From UBA10364 sp905182675 (lineage in GTDB: Bacteria; Bacteroidota; Bacteroidia; Flavobacteriales; Schleiferiaceae), in NCBI GenBank assembly GCA_963933975.1, contig CAWVWE010000007.1, forward strand, positions 1 through 64,000: a stretch of DNA of 64,000 nt, written 5' to 3'. The translations under genes were made by a program, and so were the position numbers. Below are positions 8,970-18,131 of the stretch, one piece after another. The notes beneath the pieces are model-generated. The model was not told the DNA's origin. It worked only from the letters and a program-made list of their open reading frames with translations, and searched no databases. Numbering within the stretch: position 1 is the stretch's first letter; every line of letters begins with the position of its first letter.

Positions 8970-9644
8970 ATGTATACTGTAGAACTCATTTTTAAGCATT
9001 TTCCTGATTTGACGGAGAAGCAACGCGACCAATTCACCCAACTTCAACCCTTGTATGAAGAATGGAATAGTAAAATCAATGTGATTAGTCGCAAGGATAT
9101 GGAGTCCTTCTATGTGAAGCACGTACTCCATAGTTTAGCCATCGCAAAGGTGTATTCTTTTCTGCCCGGTCAGACCATCTTAGATGTAGGTACAGGCGGA
9201 GGTTTCCCCGGTATTCCGCTAGCGATTCTTTTTCCGGAAACCCAATTTCACTTGGTGGACTCTATAGGTAAGAAGATAAAAGTGGTTGACGCCGTCGTTC
9301 AAGGGTTGGCTTTAGAAAACGTGGTGGCCGAGCAGAAACGCGCTGAAGAGTTGAAGTATACGTACGATTTTGTAGTTTCAAGAGCCGTTTCACACATACA
9401 GAAATTTATACCATGGGTGAAGGGCCGAGTCACAAAGAAAAACTCCGATCCCCTAAGAATTAATGGACTTTTTTCTTTAAAAGGAGGGGATTTAGCGGAA
9501 GAATTGGGGCCAATTAAAGCCAGACTTTCCTCACTAAAAGATCATTTTGAAGATGAGTTTTTCGTAACGAAAAAGGTGGTTTACATTCCCCGGAGTGAAA
9601 TCCAAGGCTTTCATGCCACTCAGGTAGTTAAAGACAAAAAATAG
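8970..9644 (+). CDS. rsmG: 16S rRNA (guanine-527-N7) methyltransferase RsmG
   Basis: A 224-residue SAM-dependent methyltransferase that modifies G527 of 16S rRNA. The SAM-binding loop ILDVGTGGGFPGIPLA lies at about 70-85, preceded by the family sequence EWNSKINVISRKD. Length is normal. The next gene starts 4 bases after its stop, so the two are likely co-transcribed, although their functions appear unrelated. Confidence 0.96.
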   Translation: MYTVELIFKHFPDLTEKQRDQFTQLQPLYEEWNSKINVISRKDMESFYVKHVLHSLAIAKVYSFLPGQTILDVGTGGGFPGIPLAILFPETQFHLVDSIGKKIKVVDAVVQGLALENVVAEQKRAEELKYTYDFVVSRAVSHIQKFIPWVKGRVTKKNSDPLRINGLFSLKGGDLAEELGPIKARLSSLKDHFEDEFFVTKKVVYIPRSEIQGFHATQVVKDKK

Positions 9645-9648
9645 AAAG

Positions 9649-10323
9649 ATGAAATACCCGATCGTATTTTCCCTACTGCTTTCTGTGAACATGTTATCCG
9701 CCCAGTCGATAATCAAAGCTGATGGGACATCAGAAAGCTATTCGACTCCTCCTCGGGTAGTTACTCCAGGGATATTGACTCTAGATCGATTTAAAGCCAA
9801 TGTGCCGTCTCTAGTAGTTAGGGCGAACCCCTTGACGATACCGTTTGGATATATTGACGCTGGTATAGAGTACAGGAATCAACATTCCGGTTGGATTCTC
9901 ATGAACCACAGTTATTTTGGAAATGAAAATAGTTTCCGCAGTTATACGTGGAACGGTGTGCATGTAATGACCAAAATGTTCGTGCGGTTAGAGGCCTCTA
10001 AAAGATGGTACAGAACCCAGCAATCAATCTTTCGATTAAATCGAGAACGTTTTGCAGGTATCTACTTCATTTCAGGTTTTACAAATACAAGTTCTACCTC
10101 AACATTTGGGTTTGATGCGAATGGTTTTTCTATTCCGGTTGGACCTTATGCAGAGACTACTAGAATCGATCTAATTTTAGGTGCCGAATTTGGAAAGACG
10201 AGAAACTTGGTGGGTTTAGACCATCCCCTATATTACGAGACTTCCTGGAAACTTGGTTATAATCTAGGAAGCCAAGATCCTCAAATACTCTGGGGAATCC
10301 GGTTTAACTACAAAGTTAATTAA
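9649..10323 (+). CDS. Exported protein of unknown function, small beta-barrel-like
   Basis: A 224-residue protein with a signal peptide (MKYPIVFSLLLSVNMLSAQ). The mature part is rich in alternating aromatic and polar strands (YIDAGIEYRNQHSGWILMNH, MFVRLEASKRWYR) and ends in WGIRFNYKVN, like a small outer-membrane barrel. I recognise no named family. It is just downstream of rsmG and ends at a strong terminator shared with the convergent pruA. Confidence 0.6.
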   Translation: MKYPIVFSLLLSVNMLSAQSIIKADGTSESYSTPPRVVTPGILTLDRFKANVPSLVVRANPLTIPFGYIDAGIEYRNQHSGWILMNHSYFGNENSFRSYTWNGVHVMTKMFVRLEASKRWYRTQQSIFRLNRERFAGIYFISGFTNTSSTSTFGFDANGFSIPVGPYAETTRIDLILGAEFGKTRNLVGLDHPLYYETSWKLGYNLGSQDPQILWGIRFNYKVN

Positions 10324-10325
10324 AA

Positions 10326-10356
10326 CAAAAAAGGCGCCCATTGGGCGCCTTTTTTG
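10326..10356. terminator. Bidirectional terminator between the small exported protein and pruA
   Basis: Perfect GC-rich stem (GGCGCCC / GGGCGCC, loop ATT) flanked by an A run on the left and a T run on the right. It can serve the plus-strand gene ending at 10323 and the minus-strand pruA ending at 10375. Confidence 0.9.
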
Positions 10357-10374
10357 TTTGATACTTTAGTTCTA

Positions 10375-12000
10375 CTATCCTAAGAAAGGGTAGTGGAAAT
10401 CTGTCGCAGGAACCAAACATTCCTTAATGGTACGGGCATTTACCCAACGTAATAAGTTCATGTAAGATCCTGCCTTGTCATTCGTTCCAGAACCACGGCT
10501 TCCTCCAAATGGCTGTTGACCAACTACAGCACCCGTAGGCTTGTCGTTGATGTAGAAGTTCCCAGCTGCATTTTGTAAGGCCTTAGTGGCTTCAATAGCT
10601 GCATAACGATCAGCAGAGAAGATGGCTCCTGTTAACGCGTAGTCAGAAGTTTCATCGACGAGTTTCAATGTTTCTGTCCATTGGTCGTCGTCGTAAACAA
10701 AGATGGTTAAAACAGGTCCGAAAATCTCCTCAACCATGGTACGGAACTTTGGATTGGAAGTAACGACTACGGTTGGTTCGATAAAGTAACCAGTCGTTTT
10801 ATCGTAGTTTCCACCCGTGATTATTTCTGCTTCATTTGATCCTTTGATAAAGTCTATGTAGCCTGCAATTTTATCAAACGACTTTTCGTCTATCACTGCA
10901 TTAATGAAGTTGCCCATGTCCTCAGGCGATCCCATTTTAAATTCCGACAGATCCGAAATTAATCCTGCTTTTACAGCTGGCCACATACTTTGAGGTACGT
11001 AAGCCCTTGATGCTGCAGAACATTTCTGTCCTTGGAATTCAAAAGCTCCCCTCGACAGCGCAGTGACTACTTGTCCTGCAGGCGTGGATGGGTGGGCAAT
11101 CACAAAATCTTTACCGCCAGTTTCACCTACGATACGAGGGTAAGCTCTGTATTTATGGATGTTCGTTCCAATGGTTTTCCAAAGATGCTGAAATACTCCT
11201 GTAGAACCAGTGAAGTGCAGTCCGGCGAAGTCTCTGTGGTTAAAAATATAATCACCAGCAACAGGTCCATCCACATAAATGAGGTTGATTACACCTGCGG
11301 GTAATCCAGCTTCTCTGAATATTTCCATGACCACATTCGCAGAAAAAATCTGAGAATCTGCGGGCTTCCAAACTACTGTATTCCCCATCAATGCAGGAGC
11401 GGCTGGTAAATTACCAGCAATAGCCGTAAAATTGAATGGCGTTACGGCAAAGACAAAACCTTCTAATGGACGATATTCTAGTCGGTTCCAAATACCAGGT
11501 GAACTCTCAGGTTGGTCGCTGTAAATTTGAGTCAAGTACTCTACGTTGTAACGCAAGAAATCAGCGAATTCACAAACGGAATCAATTTCTGCTTGGTAAC
11601 AGTTCTTGCCTTGAGCGAGCATTGTCGCCGCATTTATTTTATAACGATACGTGGTACTAATTAGCTCAGCGGCTTTTAAGAAAATAGCTGCTCTGTGCTC
11701 CCACGGCATATCACCCCAAGCCGCACGTGCACCTAAAGCAGCATCTACAGCAGCCTTTACATGGGTATGATCGCCAATGTGATAATGACCCAATATATGC
11801 TGGTGGTCGTGTGGCGGACGTAATGCAGCCGTTTTACCTGTACGGACCTCTTCAGCACCAATATACATGGGCACATCTACAGTACTGTAATATTGATCTT
11901 TATAAGAAGCAAGTAGGGCTTCTCTTTCAGGGCTTCCTGGCGCGTAGTCATAAATGGGCTCATTTTGAGCGACCGGTACATTGAAAATTCCGTTTGACAT
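10375..12000 (-). CDS. pruA: L-glutamate gamma-semialdehyde dehydrogenase (1-pyrroline-5-carboxylate dehydrogenase)
   Basis: A 541-residue aldehyde dehydrogenase that oxidises glutamate semialdehyde/P5C to glutamate with NAD, the second step of proline catabolism. The catalytic glutamate is E293 in VGETGGKDF and the nucleophile is C327 in FEFQGQKCSAASR. The frame is open up to 12087, but the ATG at 12000 (MSNGIFNVPVAQNEP) is the family-like start. No proline dehydrogenase gene is adjacent, so in this genome the enzyme is stand-alone and not a PutA fusion. Confidence 0.95.
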   Translation of the reverse strand: MSNGIFNVPVAQNEPIYDYAPGSPEREALLASYKDQYYSTVDVPMYIGAEEVRTGKTAALRPPHDHQHILGHYHIGDHTHVKAAVDAALGARAAWGDMPWEHRAAIFLKAAELISTTYRYKINAATMLAQGKNCYQAEIDSVCEFADFLRYNVEYLTQIYSDQPESSPGIWNRLEYRPLEGFVFAVTPFNFTAIAGNLPAAPALMGNTVVWKPADSQIFSANVVMEIFREAGLPAGVINLIYVDGPVAGDYIFNHRDFAGLHFTGSTGVFQHLWKTIGTNIHKYRAYPRIVGETGGKDFVIAHPSTPAGQVVTALSRGAFEFQGQKCSAASRAYVPQSMWPAVKAGLISDLSEFKMGSPEDMGNFINAVIDEKSFDKIAGYIDFIKGSNEAEIITGGNYDKTTGYFIEPTVVVTSNPKFRTMVEEIFGPVLTIFVYDDDQWTETLKLVDETSDYALTGAIFSADRYAAIEATKALQNAAGNFYINDKPTGAVVGQQPFGGSRGSGTNDKAGSYMNLLRWVNARTIKECLVPATDFHYPFLG

Positions 12001-12163
12001 GTTGTGAGATTTTGGTTCTGTATAATTCGTAAAGTTAAGCAGTACAGATTGGAATGTAGGAAACTGAAGATAGTATTGCCCGGTCAAGTTAGAAATGTTG
12101 ATTTACCGTGTATAATAAAGTAAACTTTCTAGCAAGATTTATGCGTAGGCTAACAGAAGCTCT

Positions 12164-12171
12164 TAGTTTTG
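12164..12171 (+). promoter_or_regulatory. Candidate -7 box for the serC operon
   Basis: TAGTTTTG fits TAnnTTTG and lies 22 bases before the serC ATG, in the 193-base region divergent from pruA. No convincing -33 TTG is found at standard spacing. Confidence 0.4.
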
Positions 12172-12193
12172 TGATTCATTTTAACAACGACAA

Positions 12194-13261
12194 ATGAAAA
12201 TCCATAATTTCTCTGCGGGTCCATGCGTTCTACCGACCCAAGTCTTTCAAGAAGCATCTGAAGCTCTACTTAATTTTGATAGTCTAGGATTGTCTATTGT
12301 TGAAATATCGCACCGCAGCAAGAATTTTGTAGCGGTAATGGACGAGGCGGTATCATTAGTCAAAGAACTTCTGCATGTACCAAGCTCCCATGAGGTGATT
12401 TTTATTCAAGGTGGAGCATCGTTGCAATTTGCAATGACAGCATTTAACTTCCTAACAGAGCATGGAAAAGCACAATACTTAGACACAGGAGTATGGGCAT
12501 CCAAAGCTTTTAAGGAGGCAGCTGGATTGGGTAACGCAGAAATCATAGCGTCATCTAAAGACAGAAACTACAGTTACATACCAAAAGGCTATGCGATCGA
12601 TCCTCATTCGGATTATTTCCACTGTACTTCAAATAACACCATTTACGGAGCGCAGTTAAAAGAGTTTCCTTCAACAGAGGTTCCGGTTATCTGTGATATG
12701 AGTTCGGATATATTTTCGCGACCTGTTGATATAGCTAAGTTTGATCTTATTTATGCCGGTGCACAGAAGAATCTTGGCCCAGCAGGCGCAACGTTAGTAA
12801 TAGTGAAGAAAAGCGCTTTGGGTAAATCCGGTAGGTATATCCCCTCAATGTTAGACTATAATACGCACATTTCGAAAGAGAGCATGTTTAACACTCCACC
12901 TGTGTTTTCCATTTACGTAAGTATGTTAACCCTGCGTTGGTTGAAGGAAAATGGTGGAGTAGAAGCCATTTATCATAAAAATGAGGCTAAAGCAGCTCTA
13001 CTGTATCGTGAGATCGATAGAAACCCTCTTTTTGAAGGTACGGTGGCCATTGAAGATCGATCTTCAATGAATGCCTGTTTTTTATTAAAAGATGAAGCAG
13101 CTCATAAGGAAGTATTCAACCAATTGATTACAGAAGCTAGAATTAACGGCCTAGCTGGTCACCGTTCTGTAGGTGGTTATAGAGCATCTATGTACAATGC
13201 TCTTGGAGAAGATAGTGTCCAGGTTTTAGTGGATTGTATGAAAGAATTAGAAAAAAAATAA
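12194..13261 (+). CDS. serC: Phosphoserine aminotransferase
   Basis: A 355-residue PLP-dependent class V aminotransferase making 3-phosphoserine from 3-phosphohydroxypyruvate and glutamate, and probably also acting in pyridoxal phosphate synthesis. The N terminus KIHNFSAGPCVLP is the family signature. The PLP lysine is K192 in YAGAQKNLGPAG. Length is normal. serA begins 3 bases after its stop, so the first two steps of serine synthesis are one transcript; serB is not in the window. Confidence 0.97.
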   Translation: MKIHNFSAGPCVLPTQVFQEASEALLNFDSLGLSIVEISHRSKNFVAVMDEAVSLVKELLHVPSSHEVIFIQGGASLQFAMTAFNFLTEHGKAQYLDTGVWASKAFKEAAGLGNAEIIASSKDRNYSYIPKGYAIDPHSDYFHCTSNNTIYGAQLKEFPSTEVPVICDMSSDIFSRPVDIAKFDLIYAGAQKNLGPAGATLVIVKKSALGKSGRYIPSMLDYNTHISKESMFNTPPVFSIYVSMLTLRWLKENGGVEAIYHKNEAKAALLYREIDRNPLFEGTVAIEDRSSMNACFLLKDEAAHKEVFNQLITEARINGLAGHRSVGGYRASMYNALGEDSVQVLVDCMKELEKK

Positions 13262-13263
13262 AC

Positions 13264-14205
13264 ATGAAAGTCTTAGCAAACGATGGAATATCTCCCTCTG
13301 GAATAGCAGCAATAGCTGCAGGAGGACATGAACTAATCACAACTAAAGTAGCACAAGAGCAACTGATAAATTATATCAACGAACATAACGTTGAAGTGGT
13401 TTTAGTTCGTTCTGCTACTACGGTAAGAAAGGACTTGATCGACGCTTGTCCTTCATTAAAAGGAATAGGAAGAGGAGGTGTTGGCATGGATAATATTGAT
13501 GTTGACTACGCTCGTGAAAAAGGTCTGACCGTATTTAATACGCCTGCAGCTTCATCTGATTCTGTAGCGGAATTAGTAATGGGGCACATGAGAGGTCTCG
13601 TTCGCTTCTTACACGATTCTAATCGTGAGATGCCTCTTGATGGAGACACTAAATTTGGTGCCTTGAAAAAGGCTTATGCGAAAGGCCTGGAATTACGAGG
13701 ACGTACATTGGGAATTGTTGGTTTTGGAAGAATAGGTCAAGCACTAGCGAAACTTGCCGTTGGAGCCGGAATGAATGTTATATTTTCGGACATCCATGAT
13801 AAAGACATGAATATTGAGTTGTCTTTGTTTGATGGACAAAAGGTAAAGTTTACTTGTAAAAATGTAGGTTTTAATAAGGTCTTGAAACAATCAGATTTTA
13901 TTTCAGTGCACGTGCCAGGTGGTGACCTCATTGGTAGTGATGAGATCGCTAAAATGAAGGATGGTGTATTCTTGTTAAATGCTGCTCGTGGCGGTGTGAT
14001 TAACGAGCAGGCACTATTGGATGCATTGGAATCGAATAAGGTAGCAGGAGCTGCATTAGATGTTTTTACGAAGGAGCCTACACCAGCAATCAAACTCTTG
14101 ATGAATGGTAAAATTAGCCTCACACCTCATATTGGTGCAGCGACTTTAGAGGCTCAAGATAGAATAGGTACTGAGTTGGCAGCGCATATTGATGCACTTG
14201 CTTAA
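13264..14205 (+). CDS. serA: D-3-phosphoglycerate dehydrogenase, short form without ACT domain
   Basis: A 313-residue D-2-hydroxyacid dehydrogenase, inferred to oxidise 3-phosphoglycerate because it directly follows serC. An upstream frame from 13234 is open, but the ATG at 13264 gives MKVLANDGISPSG. The NAD-binding loop GIVGFGRIGQA lies at about 150-160, and AARGGVINEQALLDAL and LTPHIGAATLEAQ carry catalytic and structural residues. It ends after the catalytic domain with no ACT domain, so serine feedback through ACT is not expected. A terminator follows. Confidence 0.93.
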   Translation: MKVLANDGISPSGIAAIAAGGHELITTKVAQEQLINYINEHNVEVVLVRSATTVRKDLIDACPSLKGIGRGGVGMDNIDVDYAREKGLTVFNTPAASSDSVAELVMGHMRGLVRFLHDSNREMPLDGDTKFGALKKAYAKGLELRGRTLGIVGFGRIGQALAKLAVGAGMNVIFSDIHDKDMNIELSLFDGQKVKFTCKNVGFNKVLKQSDFISVHVPGGDLIGSDEIAKMKDGVFLLNAARGGVINEQALLDALESNKVAGAALDVFTKEPTPAIKLLMNGKISLTPHIGAATLEAQDRIGTELAAHIDALA

Positions 14206-14219
14206 CTAAGAACGACTGT

Positions 14220-14256
14220 GAAAAAAAGGCCTGCGTAATTGCGGGCCTTTTTTTTT
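14220..14256 (+). terminator. Rho-independent terminator after serA
   Basis: Stem AAAGGCCTGC / GCGGGCCTTT (one G-T pair) with loop GTAATT, followed by a run of nine or more T. It lies 15 bases after the serA stop and separates serCA from the DUF1015 gene. Confidence 0.9.
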
Positions 14257-14308
14257 ATAAATCAAGCACCACGGAGTAACTTCGAGGAACCTTAATGCAC
14301 AGAACTCA

Positions 14309-15472
14309 ATGTTATCACCATTTAAAGCAGTTCGTCCGACCCGCGACAAAGCGTATCTCGTTGCGACGAGATCTTATCTGAATTACTTCCCTGAAGAACT
14401 CAAGGATAAGCTGGACAGCAATCCGTTCACCTTTCTTCACGTGATTAACCCAGATGTATACGCGAGTGAGTCTGCTGAAAATAGGTTTGAAGCGGTTAGA
14501 AAGAGATTTGACGCTTTTACGGAAGAAGGGGTCTTTATCAAGGAGACTGAGCCTGTATACTTTCTTTACCAACAAATCACCCCATCCTCGACCTTTGAGG
14601 GTGTGATAGGGTTGTTAGATACCAGTCATATTGACGCAGGTAAAGTAGTTGTTCATGAAAACACGATTCAGCAGCGGGAGGAACTCTTTGCAAATTACTT
14701 GGAATGCACTGGTTTTCAAGCAGAGCCGATATTAGTTTTCGGAGAAGCTTCTGAAAGACGTGGCGAGATTTTCGCCGAGATAAAAATGGAGCGACCAGAA
14801 TATGAATTCAGCTCAACGGATAGGTATGAACACCGCGTTTGGGTAATTCCTTCATTGTTAGCAGCAGAGCTTGAACGGGAGTTCAAAGAATTGGAGGATG
14901 TATATATAGCCGATGGACACCATAGGTTGGCATCTACGAAGAAAGTATCAGAGCGACTGCCAAGTAACATTGACGCCCAGGGAGTACTCTGTATGTTAAT
15001 GGGTGAAGATCAAGTTAAAATAGACTCTTTTGAACGTTGGTTCAGGTTAGAGAATGCACATTTCGATTTGAATTGTTTGGAAGATGACTTTGATATTACG
15101 CCATTGTCCAACTGGAATTTGGCACCCAAATATCATATTGAAATGTATGCAGAGGGGAGTTGGTATGGGTTGACCTATCGTTCTGGTGAAGTACCGGAAT
15201 TAAAGCCCCAATTGCTATTGGACAAAATATTAAAGCCGCATTTATCGGTACTTGATCCAAGGAATGACCAGCGCCTTGAATATATCAGGCAGGGTGAAAC
15301 AGATGAGAGTCAATTGATGACTGAAAAGGGATTTCATTTGGGTTTCAGACTCCCTTCCGTAAGTGTTGAGTTATTGAAAAAAATTGGTAAAAATGGAGGG
15401 ATAATGCCTCCAAAAAGTACGTATATAGAACCCAAACTTAGGAGCGGATTACTCTTACACGTTTTCAAATGA
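14309..15472 (+). CDS. DUF1015 family protein
   Basis: A 387-residue member of DUF1015, a conserved family of unknown biochemical role that from memory is often found beside serA in Bacteroidota, as here. The start MLSPFKAVRPTRDKA and the internal motif YIADGHHRLAST (about 205-216) are family hallmarks; the latter looks like a ParB/sulfiredoxin-type nucleotide or metal site, which is inference. The yggS start overlaps its stop by 4 bases, so the genes are translationally coupled. Confidence 0.9.
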   Translation: MLSPFKAVRPTRDKAYLVATRSYLNYFPEELKDKLDSNPFTFLHVINPDVYASESAENRFEAVRKRFDAFTEEGVFIKETEPVYFLYQQITPSSTFEGVIGLLDTSHIDAGKVVVHENTIQQREELFANYLECTGFQAEPILVFGEASERRGEIFAEIKMERPEYEFSSTDRYEHRVWVIPSLLAAELEREFKELEDVYIADGHHRLASTKKVSERLPSNIDAQGVLCMLMGEDQVKIDSFERWFRLENAHFDLNCLEDDFDITPLSNWNLAPKYHIEMYAEGSWYGLTYRSGEVPELKPQLLLDKILKPHLSVLDPRNDQRLEYIRQGETDESQLMTEKGFHLGFRLPSVSVELLKKIGKNGGIMPPKSTYIEPKLRSGLLLHVFK

Positions 15473-16122
15473 GCATTACAGACGCAATAAATCAGTACAA
15501 GGATATTCTCGGATCAACCGTGAAACTTGTTGCAGTGAGTAAAACCAAGCCCGAATCTGCCATCACGGAGGCATATCAGGCTGGACAACGAGACTTTGGT
15601 GAAAACAAAATCCAGGAGATGACGGTAAAGGCGGAGTCGTTACCTCGTGATATACGCTGGCATATGATTGGCAATATCCAGACCAATAAAATCAAGTATA
15701 TGGCATCTTATGTCCATCTAGTTCATGGTGTTGATCGGGAAAAAGTACTGAAAGAGTTAAACAAGCAAGGTCAAATTAATGGACGGGTTATCTCCTGTTT
15801 ACTTCAGATACATATTGCTGAAGAAGACACCAAGTTCGGTTTTGATTATTCTGAGTGCATAGAATTAATAGGTCGCCTAGACGAGTATAAGAATGTCAAA
15901 GTAACAGGTCTTATGGGCATGGCAACGAATACAAAGGATCAAGAACAGATCAACATGGAGTTTATGGGATTGAAGGAATTTTTCGATTCCCATGCTGTTG
16001 CTCACCAATGGGATACCTTGAGTATGGGCATGAGTGGAGACTATGAGCTAGCAATTGCAGCTGGTAGCACACATGTACGGATTGGTTCTGCTATATTTGG
16101 CGCTAGAAATTATACCATTTGA
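15469..16122 (+). CDS. YggS family pyridoxal phosphate homeostasis protein (PLPBP)
   Basis: A 217-residue single-domain alanine-racemase-fold protein that binds PLP and helps maintain B6 and amino-acid balance without known catalysis. The PLP lysine is in VKLVAVSKTKP, and GENKIQEM, WHMIGNIQTNK and LSMGMSGDYELAI are diagnostic. Length is normal. It is coupled by 4-base overlaps with both neighbours. Confidence 0.95.
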   Translation: MSITDAINQYKDILGSTVKLVAVSKTKPESAITEAYQAGQRDFGENKIQEMTVKAESLPRDIRWHMIGNIQTNKIKYMASYVHLVHGVDREKVLKELNKQGQINGRVISCLLQIHIAEEDTKFGFDYSECIELIGRLDEYKNVKVTGLMGMATNTKDQEQINMEFMGLKEFFDSHAVAHQWDTLSMGMSGDYELAIAAGSTHVRIGSAIFGARNYTI

Positions 16123-17450
16123 AATTCGCAGTAATAGATATAGAATGTACCGGTGGTACTTGGGGACAAGAGCGCATTATCGATGTAGCCGTATTTGTGC
16201 TAGAGGACGGAGAGGTCATTGACCAGTTTGTTTCTTTAGTAAACCCAGAAGCATCAATAGACCCTTACGTATCCAAGCTTACGGGCATTACTAATAAAAT
16301 GGTTCGGACAGCGCCTAAATTTTTTGAAATAGCCAAGCGTTTGGTTAAGGTTACAGAAGATTGCACGTTTGTCGCCCACAATATAAGTTTCGACTACCGC
16401 GTATTCCAGCAGGAATTTGCGACGCTGGGTTTTGACTACCACCGCGCTACGTTAGATACAATTCCCTACTGTGAAAAGATCTTCCCGGATTGGTCTAATT
16501 ATGGATTAAAAACGGTCAGTAAAGAATTGGGAATGATTAATGCTGCTCGGCATCGTGCAGAGGGCGACGCTCGTTTAACAGTTGACTTACTTAAAATCTT
16601 ATTAGAAAAAGACCGCGCCTCTTATTTAGACCAAGTGTTTGTCTCTAAAACAGCCAGCGTCAAGCGAAACCCATTTAAAGAGCAGGTTAAAAATTTACAG
16701 AACAGGGTCGGTATATATTACATCTATAATGACCAAGGTGAGATCATTTATATTGGAAGTAGTAAGGACTTACAGAATAGTGTGAACAGACATTTTGTTG
16801 CAGACAATAAGGTTGCTCTAGCACTTCAGAATGAGGCAAAAAAACTTGAAACAGAAGATATTGGAAATGCGGCAATCGCGGAAATCCTGTATGTTCTAAC
16901 CGTTGAACAACATCGTCCTATTTATAATTCGGCGAAGAAAAAGAGATTGCTAGAGTTTGGCGTTTTTATAGAGCCTCTGAAAAACGCCATGGTGGATTTG
17001 GTCAGAATATATCCAGTTCGTCACAAGGAGCCTCAGTTTTATTTTGCTGCTCCTAAATATGCTTATAATTGGCTTCAAAAAGTCATGTTGAATGAGCATC
17101 TCAATCCAGATACATTCCTTTTAGATAAAGATAGAGCTCACTACCATAGGCATGTTCAGAGCTTGCCATGGGAGTATGTAAATACAGAAGTATCTTCTGC
17201 TGCTTTAAGGGGATATGTATTGCCGCAAGAGGCCCTTTTAATGGGCCCTGGTAGAAAAGATCAAGAGAAATGTGTCCTTATTATAGAGGGTGGAAGACTT
17301 TTAGGATATACTTATTTCTATTTGGCATCTGACGGATTAGACAGGCCATTTCTTAAAAAGAGAATGGTTCACTTGGATCATAATAACTACAACGCTAGCG
17401 TGGTACATCATTATTTACAGTCAGGGTATTTGAAGAGTATAGAGTTGTAG
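16119..17450 (+). CDS. DnaQ-like 3'-5' exonuclease fused to a GIY-YIG nuclease domain
   Basis: A 443-residue protein with two nuclease domains. Residues 1-170 are a DEDDh exonuclease: D7 and E9 in VIDIECTG, FVAHNISFDYRVF (ExoII) and HRAEGDA (ExoIII). About 197-275 is a GIY-YIG domain with GIYYIYNDQGEIIYIGSS and a UvrC-like AEILYVLTVEQHRPIYN. Residues 276-443 match nothing I recognise. The start is a TTG at 16119 overlapping the yggS TGA; no ATG exists before the catalytic D7, so the TTG is required. The architecture resembles DnaQ-UvrC/Cho fusions and suggests a repair role (inference). Confidence 0.88.
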   Translation: MKFAVIDIECTGGTWGQERIIDVAVFVLEDGEVIDQFVSLVNPEASIDPYVSKLTGITNKMVRTAPKFFEIAKRLVKVTEDCTFVAHNISFDYRVFQQEFATLGFDYHRATLDTIPYCEKIFPDWSNYGLKTVSKELGMINAARHRAEGDARLTVDLLKILLEKDRASYLDQVFVSKTASVKRNPFKEQVKNLQNRVGIYYIYNDQGEIIYIGSSKDLQNSVNRHFVADNKVALALQNEAKKLETEDIGNAAIAEILYVLTVEQHRPIYNSAKKKRLLEFGVFIEPLKNAMVDLVRIYPVRHKEPQFYFAAPKYAYNWLQKVMLNEHLNPDTFLLDKDRAHYHRHVQSLPWEYVNTEVSSAALRGYVLPQEALLMGPGRKDQEKCVLIIEGGRLLGYTYFYLASDGLDRPFLKKRMVHLDHNNYNASVVHHYLQSGYLKSIEL

Positions 17451-17451
17451 A

Positions 17452-18105
17452 TTATTTAAAGAAATATGCTGCACTAACCACGACTTGGCTACTTCTGGAA
17501 TCGAGGGAGAAATTATAATCGGTGTCGTTGTAGTTGTAATTCACATTTCTAGCCAACATACCAAACCCACTTTCATATTTTATTTCAGCCAGAATCCGCC
17601 ATACTTTGAGGCCAGCGTGAATGTGCCACCCCCAAGTAAACTGAGCTTCTACGTCGTTTGACCATATGTCACTGGCGTTGGCTAAAGGCAACGAAGGCGT
17701 AGCACCTAAACCAGCAAACAGAGGTCCTATTTTAGCACCAGCGCTCAGGGGGAAATCTAAACGCTGTACCATAGTACTTAAGTCTAAGTCATTGCCGTTA
17801 TCTGTAATGGATATACCCTGTTTAAACTGTGTATACAAAGCCTCTGCATGGATATAAACAGGTACCAACGGTAAAGAAACACGCGTGATTAGACCTGCAT
17901 TGAAGCCGTTGGTTATGTCGGTTTGAATATTAGAAATATCATACGTTTGATCAGCATAAATATTCAAGACATCTTGGGTACTCAGGGAGGCCTGCGGATA
18001 ATTAACACCTGCTTTAGCACCAAATTTAATCACCTTGAATTGCGCATTCATTAAGGTTGTGCAGAAACACAACAGTATAATCAGGAATTGTTTTAGAGTC
18101 GTCAT
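17452..18105 (-). CDS. Outer-membrane beta-barrel protein (PorT-like size)
   Basis: A 217-residue exported protein with a signal peptide (MTTLKQFLIILLCFCTTLMN, then AQ) and a mature part of short amphipathic strands (FKVIKFGAKAGVNYPQ, GWHIHAGLKVWRILAEIKYE) ending in VVVSAAYFFK, with a C-terminal aromatic pair typical of barrel insertion signals. It resembles the outer-membrane beta-barrel domain family, in which PorT also falls, but I cannot assign it to PorT itself. It follows purC on the same strand by 26 bases and converges with the exonuclease gene. Confidence 0.75.
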   Translation of the reverse strand: MTTLKQFLIILLCFCTTLMNAQFKVIKFGAKAGVNYPQASLSTQDVLNIYADQTYDISNIQTDITNGFNAGLITRVSLPLVPVYIHAEALYTQFKQGISITDNGNDLDLSTMVQRLDFPLSAGAKIGPLFAGLGATPSLPLANASDIWSNDVEAQFTWGWHIHAGLKVWRILAEIKYESGFGMLARNVNYNYNDTDYNFSLDSRSSQVVVSAAYFFK

Positions 18106-18131
18106 GGAGGCTTCTTTTAGTTTGCTCGAGG

